Positions 8,514-17,611 are shown, counted from the first letter of the stretch. The stretch is DNA of 64,000 nucleotides from Bacillota bacterium (GCA_023411215.1 JAEYOY010000002.1:86543-150542), one strand, 5' to 3'. Numbers and translations: made by a program. The notes: generated by a model from the sequence alone, not told the origin.

Positions 8514-9578
8514 TTACTTTAACTGATCCTCTGTATAATACTTGGAGTCAATTAATAACTGCTTATAGTTGTTAATATCTGCAAATACCGGATCACAAAG
8601 GAAGGAAGGTATTTTGCCTGTTCCGTTGTCATATGTATCTGTATCGTTAACAGGAACCTCTTTGCCTTCTAAGATCGCGTTAACCATCTCAACTACCTTA
8701 TCTGCTAAGGTACGAGTGTCCTTGAAGATTGACATAGACTGTGTACCTGCAATAATATTCTTAACAGAAGTAATATCGCAGTCCTGACCGGTTAAGAGCG
8801 GGAAGTTATCGCCTGAGTAACCAGCGTTAACTAACGCATTGGTGATACCAATCGCACAAGAATCATTGGAGGAGTAAACAACATCAAGCTTAGTTCCATT
8901 TGCATAGTAAGCTGTGATGAGGTTTTCCATTCTCTTCTGAGCCTCTTCTGTAGACCAGTTAAGAGTTGCAACTTCTTCAAATGCCTTCTGACCAGAAACC
9001 ACATTCAACTTACCACTATCGATAAAAGGTGTTAAGATATCCATAGCGCCGCCGAAGAAGAAACGAGCATTGTTATCATCAGGAGAACCTGTGAATAACT
9101 CGATATTGAAGGGACCTGCCTGATTGTTAAGATCTAAGGTATCAACGATATACTGACCTTGAATTGTACCAACCTTGTAGTTATCAAAGGTAGCATAATA
9201 GGAAACAGCATCCGTATCCATGATCAAACGATCATATGCGATAACAGGGATCTTCTTCTCTTTTGCATCTTTAAGAACTGTTCCTAAAGAACCGCCATCG
9301 ATAGAAGCGATAACTAATACGTCACATCCACCGGTAATCATGTTCTCAATCTGAGAAACCTGAGTAGCGATATCGTTGTTAGCATACTGTAAGTCTACGG
9401 TAAAGCCTGCCTTCTCAAGTGCTGACTTCATGTTTGCACCATCTTGGTTCCATCTCTGTAAATCCTTAGTAGGCATTGCTACGCCGACCTTCTTGCCGCC
9501 GTCTCCACCAGCACAGCCTACGAACATGGATGAAACAAGAACGAGGCACATTAATAAACCTATTAACTTTTTCTTCAT
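8514..9578 (-). CDS. chvE: Multiple-monosaccharide-binding lipoprotein (ChvE-like)
   Basis: This 354-residue extracellular solute-binding lipoprotein captures monosaccharides for MmsA/MmsB. Its signal peptide, KKLIGLLMCLVLVSSMFVGC, ends in the lipobox. The periplasmic-binding type I fold follows, with family segments VGVAMPTKDLQRWNQDG, VIASIDGGSL, IPVIAYDRLIMDTDAV and LTGQDCDITSVKNI, which are close to ChvE of plant-associated bacteria. GGAGG precedes the ATG. It is the first gene of the importer operon; element B and its promoter lie upstream. Clostridial homologues bind xylose, glucose or galactose, but the residues here do not let me choose. Confidence 0.93.
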   Translation of the reverse strand: MKKKLIGLLMCLVLVSSMFVGCAGGDGGKKVGVAMPTKDLQRWNQDGANMKSALEKAGFTVDLQYANNDIATQVSQIENMITGGCDVLVIASIDGGSLGTVLKDAKEKKIPVIAYDRLIMDTDAVSYYATFDNYKVGTIQGQYIVDTLDLNNQAGPFNIELFTGSPDDNNARFFFGGAMDILTPFIDSGKLNVVSGQKAFEEVATLNWSTEEAQKRMENLITAYYANGTKLDVVYSSNDSCAIGITNALVNAGYSGDNFPLLTGQDCDITSVKNIIAGTQSMSIFKDTRTLADKVVEMVNAILEGKEVPVNDTDTYDNGTGKIPSFLCDPVFADINNYKQLLIDSKYYTEDQLK

Positions 9579-9800
9579 AATTCAATCCTCCCATAAAATT
9601 GTTAGTTTATTACTACACAATGATCATATCATAGATAAAATAGGATTAACTTGCGAAGAACTGTATATTTTAGATATTGATTGGGTACACTAATTAATTT
9701 ATAGATGATACCACAAAAAAATGCTATCAAAAAACCAATTATGTCCTATTCTATAACAACAAAACAATGCTATAGAAGAAAACCCTGGATGATTTCATTT

Positions 9801-9965
9801 GAATTTGGAAGGGGCTGCAGGTGCACCACACACACCGGTTGCCGGACAGATTTCTGTTTTGTTTGCTTAAATCGAACATAAATGTTCGCTTTATTAGCAT
9901 ACAAAACCAGAAACCGGTTCGGCAAACAGTGCATTATGGTACACCTGCAACCCCTTCCAAATTCT
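9801..9965 (+). repeat. Long palindromic element, copy B (core 9826-9940)
   Basis: Outer arms GAATTTGGAAGGGG...GCAGGTG and CACCTGCAACCCCTTCC... pair over more than 20 bp. Inside are CACACACACCGGTTGCCGG, a stem around TTTTGTTTGC/GCATACAAAA, a terminal hairpin CGAACATAAATGTTCG and the right block CGGCAAACAGTGCATTA. The core aligns with copies A and C. Where A has GACGG/CCGTC, B has GCCGG/CGGC, a paired change. It occupies the gap between chvE and the second binding-protein gene (9579-10083); nothing else gene-like is in that gap. Confidence 0.85.
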
Positions 9966-10083
9966 CTTTACGCTGCAATTATAATACTACTTTCGCTATT
10001 AGGTTCCTCCTAGTTTTCATTCTATTCCCGTTAAAATCTTTTTTGATATATTAATTACCTTCCTTATAATTCTACACTTCTAT

Positions 10084-11133
10084 CTAGTCTCTTTCACCAG
10101 CGGGAACATTTAAGTAGACGTCCTCTTCTTGTTGGAAACCGCCTTCGATGATGACTTCACGGATGTTATCCTTGGTGACGGCAACCGGCTCCAGCTTGAC
10201 ATAGGGAACCTCGTGGCTTCCGTCATTTATGGTATAGGAGAAATCGATATCCTCTCCCTTGGCTAGCTTGACTGCATACTCTGCTGCCGCCTTAGCCAAC
10301 TTATCCACTGGCTTATATACTGTCATGGTCTGGGTTCCTTCAACAATTCTCTGACAGGCCACCAGATCGGCATCCTGGCCGGTTACAATTACCTTACCCG
10401 CCAAGCGGTTCTCGGATAATGCGAGCACCGCTTGCGTTGCCAGATTATCATTTCCACATAACACACCGTCAATATCATTGGTCAGTTCCATTGCTGCATT
10501 AATTGCAGTATATGCTTCTTCGGCCAGCCAACCCTTCGCATAGACTGTATGAATTACATTAATATCATGTCCTTCCATAACATCCTGATAGCCTTGCTCT
10601 ACTAAAGTAACATTATGGTCCGTCTTTGGCCCGAATATGGTAACAATATTACCATCCTCCGGAACTCCCTTCAGTAATGCATCTGCCATAAGCCTTCCAA
10701 CCTGTTCATTATCAAAAGAAATATATAAATCAACATCTGAATTCCTTACCAAGCGGTCATAGGCGACGCAGAATATCCCAGCTTCCTTCGCCTTGACCAG
10801 TACATTACTTAATGCCTCCGAATCCACCGCTACAATTACGATGACATCCATCTTCTTATCAATAAGATACTCAATCTGTGAAATCTGCTCTTCAACGCCT
10901 CCGTTAGCATTCTGTACATTCACTTCTGCACCAAGCTCTTGAGCCGTAGAAACAAATACCTCCCGATCTCTCTGCCATCTCTCGATTACATAGGAATCAA
11001 AGGATAATCCGATCTGTATCTTATTCTCTGTCACATCTGTATTCTTCGTGTCTTCATTTCTGTCACTGCATCCGGTCATAGATAAGATTGCGGTTACTAA
11101 TATTGCGATTATAACCATCCATTTTTTCACCAT
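10084..11133 (-). CDS. Second sugar-binding lipoprotein (type I periplasmic-binding fold)
   Basis: This 349-residue lipoprotein is a paralogue of ChvE. Its signal peptide ends in MTGC. Conserved segments are QIGLSFDSYVIERWQRD, VIVIVAVDSEALSNVL, FCVAYDRLVRNSDVDLYISFDNEQVG, VTGQDADLVACQRIVEG and QTMTVYKP. The ATG at 11133 is preferred over the one at 11139, because the GGGGGA site is then correctly spaced. It lies 48 bases downstream of the response regulator and is the last gene of the sensing cassette. It could feed MmsA/MmsB or serve as the extracellular sugar sensor for the adjacent kinase; the genomic context favours a role in sensing. Confidence 0.88.
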   Translation of the reverse strand: MVKKWMVIIAILVTAILSMTGCSDRNEDTKNTDVTENKIQIGLSFDSYVIERWQRDREVFVSTAQELGAEVNVQNANGGVEEQISQIEYLIDKKMDVIVIVAVDSEALSNVLVKAKEAGIFCVAYDRLVRNSDVDLYISFDNEQVGRLMADALLKGVPEDGNIVTIFGPKTDHNVTLVEQGYQDVMEGHDINVIHTVYAKGWLAEEAYTAINAAMELTNDIDGVLCGNDNLATQAVLALSENRLAGKVIVTGQDADLVACQRIVEGTQTMTVYKPVDKLAKAAAEYAVKLAKGEDIDFSYTINDGSHEVPYVKLEPVAVTKDNIREVIIEGGFQQEEDVYLNVPAGERD

Positions 11134-11187
11134 AACCATTCCCCCAATTCATATTTTCATACCACTATATTGAACTGTTTCTATCAA

Positions 11188-12783
11188 TTATCCTATCCTG
11201 TCACGATATTCCGTCGGGGTGATTCCTACCTGTTTCTTAAATATTCTGCTGAAATAGTTCGGATCGCTATAGCCTGTTTCAACGCAGATATTCTTAATAC
11301 TAACCTCTTTATTCTGTAACAACTGCTTGGCCCTCTCGATTCTGATATTGGTCAGATACTCTATGAAATTTTCTCCTGTCTCCTCTTTAAACAGCTTGCT
11401 AAAATAATAGGGGCTGATATCTACAATTCTTGAAACATCATCAAGCGAAATATCCTTACTATAATTATCCTCTATAAAAGCCTTAGCTCTGGCAATTACA
11501 CCACTGGTCTGTTCTTCTCTCTTCGAGGTAATGTTTCGGCAAGCTTCTATTACTTTGTCGATAAACCATCTTCTCAAATGATCGTAATTATCAATCTGCA
11601 TGAGAGTCGAAAGATAATCCTTACGATATCGGAAATAATAGGTCATCCCACCGCTGAGGAAAGCTCTCTGCTCTGCAAACAATATGAACTCCAAAACCTT
11701 TAGCTTGATATCCATCTCACAATCCGGGTAATGCTCTATCATCCAGTCAAAGAACCGATTGGCTTCTTCTTTCGTACCCTCCATATTTCCTTTCTCGATC
11801 CGTTCAAACAAAGTACGCTCAATTTCAATTGGGTAATCTTCTTCATATTCGCAACCAACAGGAAGATCCTTAATATGTACAACTCTACCTTTCCCGTTTC
11901 GGATTGCTGTCAAAGCTTCCTTATATGAATCAATCAGTCTAGACAACGGTGTTACCGAGCCGATTCCAACTTTAAACTGAACATCGATACGTTTTGTCAA
12001 GTCTCTGATCACTCTTCGCATCTTTTCAATCAACATGGTTCTATCATCATATTCAAGCTGCATCTTTGAGTTAGGAAGAAAGATTGCAATCTTATTCACC
12101 ATAATCGGTCCGACAATACAGTTAAACTCCTCCTTCAAATTTTCACGAATGACTGGATAAAAGGTCTGAGCTTTTACGCTGACACCTACCGGGTTGGTAA
12201 GCATACCACCTTCAATCGAATCACCAATTTCCAACACCAGCATCATGCCATTATCCTCCCGAATACCAAGAAGATTGCGAAAATTTACTTCCACCCCAGT
12301 AAGATCATCCCCAGAAATAGCAGCATAAATAAAATCACTTTCGATGATTGGAACTACAATCTCCAACTTCTCACGGATTAACAGATCATTGCTTCTTTTC
12401 TTACGATCCTCTTCAATAATATCCATTGCCTTTTGAATCACCTTCACTATTACTGTATGATTCACCGGTTTTGTCATATATTCTAATACCCCAAGATTAA
12501 TCGCTTCCTTCGCATAATTAAATTTATCATAGGCGGTCATGACGATAAATACAACCGAGGAGTTCGTCTTTCTGATTTCCTTCATTGCCTCGATTCCGTT
12601 TATACCGGGCATTTGGATATCCATAATGGCAATATCTGGTTTGAACTTCTCAGCAAGCTCAATTACACTTCGTCCCGTGGTAGCATGCTCAACGATACAA
12701 ATGTCATTGAAATTCTTCTCAATGATAAATCGCAGGGAGTCGATTACAATCCCTTCATCATCCGCCAACATTATCTTATACAT
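11188..12783 (-). CDS. AraC-type response regulator (YesN-like)
   Basis: This 531-residue cytoplasmic transcription factor has an N-terminal receiver domain (about 1-120; phosphoacceptor Asp in PDIAIMDIQMPGING, Lys in YMTKPVNH). A long middle region follows, and then two AraC helix-turn-helix motifs at the C terminus (about 430-531; ISLDDVSRIVDISPYYFSKLFK and ENFIEYLTNIRIERAKQLL, ending in GYSDPNYFSRIFKKQVGITPTEYR). AGGAG precedes the ATG. It pairs with the kinase encoded upstream, and the 113-base gap between them holds two small hairpins. The likely target is the chvE-mmsAB promoter. Confidence 0.94.
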   Translation of the reverse strand: MYKIMLADDEGIVIDSLRFIIEKNFNDICIVEHATTGRSVIELAEKFKPDIAIMDIQMPGINGIEAMKEIRKTNSSVVFIVMTAYDKFNYAKEAINLGVLEYMTKPVNHTVIVKVIQKAMDIIEEDRKKRSNDLLIREKLEIVVPIIESDFIYAAISGDDLTGVEVNFRNLLGIREDNGMMLVLEIGDSIEGGMLTNPVGVSVKAQTFYPVIRENLKEEFNCIVGPIMVNKIAIFLPNSKMQLEYDDRTMLIEKMRRVIRDLTKRIDVQFKVGIGSVTPLSRLIDSYKEALTAIRNGKGRVVHIKDLPVGCEYEEDYPIEIERTLFERIEKGNMEGTKEEANRFFDWMIEHYPDCEMDIKLKVLEFILFAEQRAFLSGGMTYYFRYRKDYLSTLMQIDNYDHLRRWFIDKVIEACRNITSKREEQTSGVIARAKAFIEDNYSKDISLDDVSRIVDISPYYFSKLFKEETGENFIEYLTNIRIERAKQLLQNKEVSIKNICVETGYSDPNYFSRIFKKQVGITPTEYRDRIG

Positions 12784-12837
12784 AACTTCTCCTCTTCTAA
12801 AAAACTGTTATCTATACCATGTCTGTTTTTTCATTAT

Positions 12838-12909
12838 GTATAGAAAGCACAGTCTGCGACTTTTTATCTTGAAAATAGAAAGTATATCGTATCTTTCTAT
12901 TGTCGTGAA
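12838..12909. repeat. Paired small hairpins between kinase and regulator genes
   Basis: AATAGAAAG and CTTTCTATT (12874-12901) form a 9-bp stem around TATATCGTAT, flanked by GTCGTGAA; a related TAGAAAGCAC sequence starts at about 12840. The kinase stop codon falls inside the stem. The motif recurs at 16309, 29196, 45434 and 48683. Confidence 0.6.
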
Positions 12910-14417
12910 TGTAAAGGTATAAAAATCGTAACCTTAGTTCCCTTAAACTTGCCTTCGCTCTCGATGATAAACACCTCTTCTCTGTCATAATACAAGCGCA
13001 GACGATTAATTACATTACCAAGCCCGATTCCATTGGAATCCTTTGTAATATTACGCTCCTTGAGAGCTGTATTATCCTCAAGCTTTGTATTCATAACACG
13101 GTCAATCGTACCCTGGTCCATACCGGTACCATTATCCTCGATTGTTATCTCGATTTGTTCTTCTGTCTGATAGACCGACAGGAATATCTTGCCCTCATAA
13201 TCAATGTCACGAATACCATAATTCACAGCATTTTCAACAACAGGCTGTAGAATCATACTTGGTACCCTGACGTCCAGCAACCTTTCATCTACATCCTTAT
13301 AGAAGTGAATACCTCCGGAAAACCTTACATTCAGAATATAGATATAACTGTCAACCAATTTGATTTCGTCACGGATCGTAGAATCCTGATCAAAGCTTTT
13401 CATATTGGAACGGAAGAAATCTGCCATATTCTCGATGAAAAGACAGGTCTTGTCCGCACCCTCCATCATTGCAAGCTGAGCTCCGGCATTTAAGGTATTA
13501 AATAAGAAATGAGGGTTAATCTGCGCTTGCAGATATTTTAACTGGGCATCCTTTAGATGGTTCGTCATAAGGAGCTCCTTCTCCATCATCTTGCTCTCCA
13601 ACTCCATGTTCTCTTTGATTTGAATGATATACTGATGAATGCTTACAATCATATTATTAAATGCCTTGGTTACGACCTCTACCTCATCGGAGGAATCCAC
13701 CTGTACCAGATCTACCTGGAAATTACCGCCTGCCACCTCATGGGCAACCTTCGTCAGCTTCATCAACGGGCCGGTAATACTTCTGGTAACGATTATAATA
13801 AGAAGGACATTGAAAGAGGTGATGATTAGTAATACCACCGTACTAATAATCTCCAGATAGCGAAGTGCAATCCGCAGTCTTTCGTAATTAACCGAGTTGT
13901 ACATAAACTGCTCATTATTCAGATTGTTGATATACGTACTGATATAATCATACATTTCAGTACCTTCTTCATAATTAACCATATACTTCTCAATGTTTCG
14001 TCCACGCTTGGCATTCACCGACTCTGCCATAATATCCAGGTAGGTCTCCGACATATTTTTAATGTTCTTCTGCATCAGAATAACATCATTATCATAGGTC
14101 ACACTATTCAACTCGTTAATCAAGCTCCGGTAATTTTCCTCGCTTCGATAATAATTCTCCAGAGATTCCGTGCTCTTTGTATTCAGATATTCATAAACAT
14201 AATCATGGACATCCGTCAACGCTTCCAACAGTTCATTGAATTCTACATTACTCCTATATACTTCATCAATCGTTCCAATCGATTTATTAATATTGGAATA
14301 CATAAACATATTAGCAAAAAATACGACGATTGAGGAGAATGCAAATACCAATACCAGTTTTCTGCGTATGGATCCCTTCCTATTTTTTTGTTTCATCACT
14401 CTGTCCTCATTCATCAT
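12897..14417 (-). CDS. Sensor histidine kinase (YesM-like)
   Basis: This 506-residue membrane kinase has TM1 near residues 20-40 (KLVLVFAFSSIVVFFANMFM), an extracellular helical sensor of about 140 residues, TM2 near 190-210 (VVLLIITSFNVLLIIIVT) and a HAMP linker. The His_kinase domain carries the phosphoacceptor in QAQINPHFLFNTLNA, and the HATPase carries N box VENAVNYGI, EDNGTGMD and GIGLGNVINRL. Its start overlaps the stop of the upstream sugar-binding sensor gene in an ATGA arrangement, so the two are translationally coupled. The sensor has no obvious sugar-binding fold, so it probably reads the neighbouring binding proteins. Confidence 0.94.
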   Translation of the reverse strand: MMNEDRVMKQKNRKGSIRRKLVLVFAFSSIVVFFANMFMYSNINKSIGTIDEVYRSNVEFNELLEALTDVHDYVYEYLNTKSTESLENYYRSEENYRSLINELNSVTYDNDVILMQKNIKNMSETYLDIMAESVNAKRGRNIEKYMVNYEEGTEMYDYISTYINNLNNEQFMYNSVNYERLRIALRYLEIISTVVLLIITSFNVLLIIIVTRSITGPLMKLTKVAHEVAGGNFQVDLVQVDSSDEVEVVTKAFNNMIVSIHQYIIQIKENMELESKMMEKELLMTNHLKDAQLKYLQAQINPHFLFNTLNAGAQLAMMEGADKTCLFIENMADFFRSNMKSFDQDSTIRDEIKLVDSYIYILNVRFSGGIHFYKDVDERLLDVRVPSMILQPVVENAVNYGIRDIDYEGKIFLSVYQTEEQIEITIEDNGTGMDQGTIDRVMNTKLEDNTALKERNITKDSNGIGLGNVINRLRLYYDREEVFIIESEGKFKGTKVTIFIPLHSRQ

Positions 14418-15493
14418 TCATCAACTTCCTGCGCAGCACTTGCTTCTATATATTGGTTTACATTGTCTTTGTTGATAACTGTAATACCTACTGAGTAGTA
14501 GTCATTTACCTTATTATTCTTACGATATTCGGTTAAAGCTTCCACACAATAAGCGCCCATGAGGCTGGCGTCCGTCGTCATCGTAGAGTGTATGATGTTC
14601 TTTTCGATTGCTCTGAGAATAATATCCGAATCATAATATCCAATGATATCAATCTGTCCAACCTTATAATAATCTACCACCGCTTGATTTGCACTTATGG
14701 TATCATCGGCGGTCAGGCATACCAGCACATCCGTCGGATTATCCTTGTCCATGATGATATTGCGAATATCCTCCTCCGAGCTAAAGGCACTCTTAGTATT
14801 AATTTTAACAGCCTTAACCGTTGCTTTCTGCGTACCAATCACCTCCAAAATATTGGTATAAATCACATTCTGGCTTGAATCTTCATCATCGTCATTTAAT
14901 AGCACGACAACATTACGCTTTCCTTCGGCTATCAGCTCTGCCACCTGCTTACCGTATGCCTGTCCCTGGCTATAGCTGTTAATATCCACGAAGCTGATGC
15001 GCTTGCTGGTATTCGTAACATTATGTTTCTGTGAGTTATTCGCACTAGGGTAGGTATCCTTAAGCAGAGTAACCACCGGAATACCTGCTTCATATGCAGT
15101 ATTTACCAATTCATTGATTCTCTCATCCTCATTCGGTTCCAATATAATTCCGTTAACCTTGGCTGCTATGGCAATTTCCATTAATTGGTCAACCGAATAG
15201 GATACCGCCAGGTTCTTCCCGAAGCGCTCCACATAGGCATTCTCCTGCTTCCCTTTTTCCAGCGCTCCCTGATAGATTTCTTCCCAAAATTCAGCATCCT
15301 TCTCCTCAGAAATCAACGCATAATGATACTTATATTCCTGATTCAACGTCGTCTCAGTAATACCTAATTCTGATATCTGATATTTATAATAAGTCATACC
15401 AAGTACAATCAATATAATTCCCACCGCAATACTGCTGATCGAAGCGATTGATATCACACGGTTTCTTTTAAATTTCTCCTGTTTCTGATCCAT
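14414..15493 (-). CDS. Membrane-anchored sugar-binding-like sensor protein
   Basis: This 359-residue protein has one N-terminal transmembrane helix (SIASISSIAVGIILIVLGMTYY) without a lipobox Cys, so it stays anchored by the helix. A type I periplasmic-binding domain follows, with recognisable NGIILEPNEDERINELVNTAYEAGIPVVTL, ISFVDINSYSQGQAYGKQVAELI and VLVCLTADDTISANQAV segments. The ATG at 15493 is chosen for the GGAGG five bases upstream; the longer frame lacks one. It is the first gene of the unit and overlaps the kinase by four bases, which fits a sugar co-sensor presenting ligand to the kinase. The hairpin with the CCATTGGA loop lies 41-66 bases before its start. Confidence 0.88.
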   Translation of the reverse strand: MDQKQEKFKRNRVISIASISSIAVGIILIVLGMTYYKYQISELGITETTLNQEYKYHYALISEEKDAEFWEEIYQGALEKGKQENAYVERFGKNLAVSYSVDQLMEIAIAAKVNGIILEPNEDERINELVNTAYEAGIPVVTLLKDTYPSANNSQKHNVTNTSKRISFVDINSYSQGQAYGKQVAELIAEGKRNVVVLLNDDDEDSSQNVIYTNILEVIGTQKATVKAVKINTKSAFSSEEDIRNIIMDKDNPTDVLVCLTADDTISANQAVVDYYKVGQIDIIGYYDSDIILRAIEKNIIHSTMTTDASLMGAYCVEALTEYRKNNKVNDYYSVGITVINKDNVNQYIEASAAQEVDE

Positions 15494-15533
15494 CCTATCC
15501 TCCATACCTATGTAGCTCATATTCCCAAAAGAA

Positions 15534-15559
15534 CAAGGGGTTTGCTCCAATGGGCAACC
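15534..15559 (-). promoter_or_regulatory. Leader hairpin with conserved loop, copy F3
   Basis: On the gene-sense strand GGTTGC, loop CCATTGGA, then GCAAACC, flanked by CCTTGTTCTT. The loop and flank equal those of the two copies at 28821-28973, while the stem bases differ and stay paired apart from a one-base bulge. It lies just upstream of the sugar-sensor gene. Confidence 0.55.
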
Positions 15560-15735
15560 AACAGGATTTTCGCATTACTAAAAATCCTTTATTCACACAA
15601 CTTAACATGCATTTAAAATCACTCTATTATTAATGATTATAGCATGACGAATGTATGATTACTATACAAAATATGTAACAACTTTAGATGAAGTGAATAT
15701 AATGGTAATAGCTATATGAAAAGGAAGTGTTTCTT

Positions 15736-16305
15736 TTGCCTATTAAAATTTTTATTGATCAAGGTCACAATCCTACAGGATATCCCAATGCCGGTGCGAC
15801 TGGTAATGGACTGCAGGAACAGGATGTTAACTTTCAGGTAGGCGTCTATCTTGCTGACATGTTAAATAACGATCCCCGTTTTGAAGCTCGCTTATCTAGA
15901 CCAACACCTACAACCGTCCTTGGCACCAGTAATGCTTCCAGCTTGATTGAGAGAGTTCAGATGGCAAATGAATGGCCTGCAGATTACTTTATCAGCATAC
16001 ATGCAAATGCCAATCCTAATCCGGCCATTAACGGCACCGAAATTTATATCTATCAATATGGTACCCAAGCACAATGGTTAGCTCAGAGGATTATGGATGG
16101 CATTACAAGTGCTGTTGGTACTCGTAATAATGGTATTCGCGTTAATACAGGTTTATATGTACTTCGCAGGACGCAAATGCCCTCCCTGCTTATTGAACTG
16201 GGATATCTGACTAATCCCTCCGATGCCGAAAAGTTGAGAGATGACCAATATCAATTTGCCCAAGGCATATACCAAGGCATCCTTGAATATTTCGGATTTG
16301 CTTAA
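15736..16305 (+). CDS. N-acetylmuramoyl-L-alanine amidase (Amidase_3)
   Basis: This 189-residue zinc amidase cleaves the bond between MurNAc and L-Ala in peptidoglycan. The zinc ligands are in order His in IDQGHNPTG, Glu in LQEQDVN and His in SIHANANP; the catalytic Glu is in LLIELGYLTNP. There is no signal peptide and no cell-wall-binding repeat, so it is a bare catalytic domain. That fits mother-cell lysis enzymes such as CwlC, or a protein released at sporulation; this is inference. I place the start at TTG 15736, because AAGGAAG lies eight bases upstream; the GTG at 15727 abuts that site. Confidence 0.92.
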   Translation: MPIKIFIDQGHNPTGYPNAGATGNGLQEQDVNFQVGVYLADMLNNDPRFEARLSRPTPTTVLGTSNASSLIERVQMANEWPADYFISIHANANPNPAINGTEIYIYQYGTQAQWLAQRIMDGITSAVGTRNNGIRVNTGLYVLRRTQMPSLLIELGYLTNPSDAEKLRDDQYQFAQGIYQGILEYFGFA

Positions 16306-16308
16306 TGA

Positions 16309-16396
16309 GACAATAGAATGCACGCTTCGTGAAATTCCTATTGTCATCAATGAAAAGCCGGCTTCTATGTGATAATTCACACAGTTGTCGGCTTCC
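16309..16396 (+). terminator. Double-hairpin 3' module after the amidase
   Basis: The first hairpin, GACAATAG...CTATTGTC (about 16311-16345), is followed by ATCAATGAA. A second hairpin, AAGCCG...CGGCTT (about 16355-16395), follows. The same order occurs at 29196-29271 and 48683-48777. Confidence 0.6.
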
Positions 16397-16463
16397 TAAC
16401 TAACATTTTGTATAAAAAACCACGAATTAATTGAATAATTTTTACAATTTTAAAAATCTGGGC

Positions 16464-16492
16464 TTTACAAATTAATGATTTTATGTTATTCT
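16464..16492 (+). promoter_or_regulatory. Promoter upstream of the csp leader
   Basis: TTTACA (16464-16469) and TATTCT (16487-16492) are 17 bases apart. Transcription would begin near 16500, leaving a leader of about 125 bases before the cold-shock gene. Confidence 0.55.
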
Positions 16493-16522
16493 TTAGAAGT
16501 ATTTAATAGTCATGTATGATCT

Positions 16523-16580
16523 CACATATTTTTGTAAGTCATTACACCTTTGATGACTTGCAAAAATATGTGATTTTTTT
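16523..16580 (+). terminator. Terminator-like hairpin in the leader of the cold-shock gene
   Basis: A near-perfect 20-bp stem (CACATATTTTTG... with its complement, loop TACACCTTTG) is followed directly by ATTTTTTT. It sits between the promoter and the csp ribosome site. It is either an attenuator or the end of a small RNA of about 80 bases. Confidence 0.75.
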
Positions 16581-16623
16581 AAACATGAAATACATTAATA
16601 ATATTATTTAGGAGGTATCTTTC

Positions 16624-16827
16624 ATGAACAAGGGTACAGTAAAATGGTTTAACGCACAAAAGGGTTTTGGTTTCATCACTAACGATAACGGTGGAGAAGA
16701 TGTATTTGTACATTTCTCTGGTATCGCTTCCAACGGCTTCAAGACATTAGAAGAAGGCCAGAAGGTTACATTTGACTTAGAGAAGGGTCAACGTGGTATG
16801 CAGGCAGTTAACGTAACGATTGCATAA
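16624..16827 (+). CDS. csp: Cold-shock protein (CspA family)
   Basis: This 67-residue single OB-fold RNA/DNA chaperone keeps transcripts unstructured and often prevents transcription termination. RNP1 is KGFGFITN and RNP2 is DVFVHFSGI; the N-terminal KGTVKWFNAQ strand is diagnostic. AGGAGG lies eight bases before the ATG. The gene is monocistronic, ending in the terminator at 16869-16918. The leader contains a terminator-like hairpin, which fits conditional expression. Cold-shock proteins are known antiterminators, so self-regulation is possible, but that is inference. Confidence 0.97.
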   Translation: MNKGTVKWFNAQKGFGFITNDNGGEDVFVHFSGIASNGFKTLEEGQKVTFDLEKGQRGMQAVNVTIA

Positions 16828-16868
16828 TGTAATTAATAGCGATTAAATATCCCAAGCGGATTAACCAT

Positions 16869-16918
16869 GAGGATGTGTTACAGACAGCTCCGGCTCGTTG
16901 GTAACACATCCTCTTTTT
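16869..16918 (+). terminator. csp terminator
   Basis: A 13-bp stem, GAGGATGTGTTAC and GTAACACATCCTC, is followed by TTTTT. Confidence 0.9.
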
Positions 16919-17133
16919 ATGCGCACAAGCAAAGGTGAGCAATGTGAACAAACGGGGTTTATTCACATTTATAAGCCTGTTAAGTCTGTTTCTTGAAAGG
17001 AGCATAGTCTTTATATGATGAAAAACGTTAAGAATGCGTAGCAAGGGCTATCGCATAGAAAAAAAATGAATGTGAAATAGCCTTTGCCCAATCCTATGAA
17101 TTTTATTCATAACAATTGTATAGGAGGAGCAAA

Positions 17134-17421
17134 ATGAGCTATATAAAAGCTGAATTAATACTACCACAGGAACTGTTGGAAATAATCCAGGAATACGCAC
17201 AAGGTCAATACCTCTACATCCCTAAGAAAGCAGAAAATCATAAGGAATGGGGAACGAATACCAATGCCAAGAAGCATCTTTGCAGAAGAGATGAAGAAAT
17301 CTATCATAAATATATGCAAGGAGCCAGTGCTATGAGCCTGGCAGACGAGTACTTTCTGTCACCAAAAAGCATCCAACGGATCTTATTAAAAGAGAAAAAA
17401 AGAACTTCAGTTATGAGTTGA
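17134..17421 (+). CDS. CD3324-family small putative DNA-binding protein
   Basis: This 95-residue protein belongs to the small Clostridia group often labelled CD3324 family and related to Mor-type activators. The N terminus (SYIKAELILPQELLEIIQEYAQGQYLYIPKK) and the C-terminal helix-turn-helix-like part (MSLADEYFLSPKSIQRILLKEKK) are the recognisable elements; the middle is charged. AGGAGG precedes the ATG at 17134, and the frame upstream of it is not needed. It stands alone and ends before a strong terminator. A role in transcription is likely from the HTH, but the target is unknown. Bases 17041-17087 upstream can fold (CAAGGGCTAT/ATAGCCTTTG). Confidence 0.82.
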   Translation: MSYIKAELILPQELLEIIQEYAQGQYLYIPKKAENHKEWGTNTNAKKHLCRRDEEIYHKYMQGASAMSLADEYFLSPKSIQRILLKEKKRTSVMS

Positions 17422-17461
17422 ATTAGATTAAAAAAGCGTAGATTTTTCAATCTGCAAATTT

Positions 17462-17505
17462 GAACTGCCACAATTGCTTCCTAAAAAATTGTAGCAGTTC
17501 TTTTT
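17462..17505 (+). terminator. Terminator after the CD3324-family gene
   Basis: The stem GAACTGC...CAATT pairs with AATTG...GCAGTTC and is followed by TTTTT. Confidence 0.85.
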
Positions 17506-17611
17506 ATATTCTAATGTGAGATTGCCTTAATCATAATTATGTATTGAATTCGAGGTTTCTCTTCCATTCTTTCTATGCTATTCTGTCTGTATAAAACAAG
17601 GAGGATCTGCT

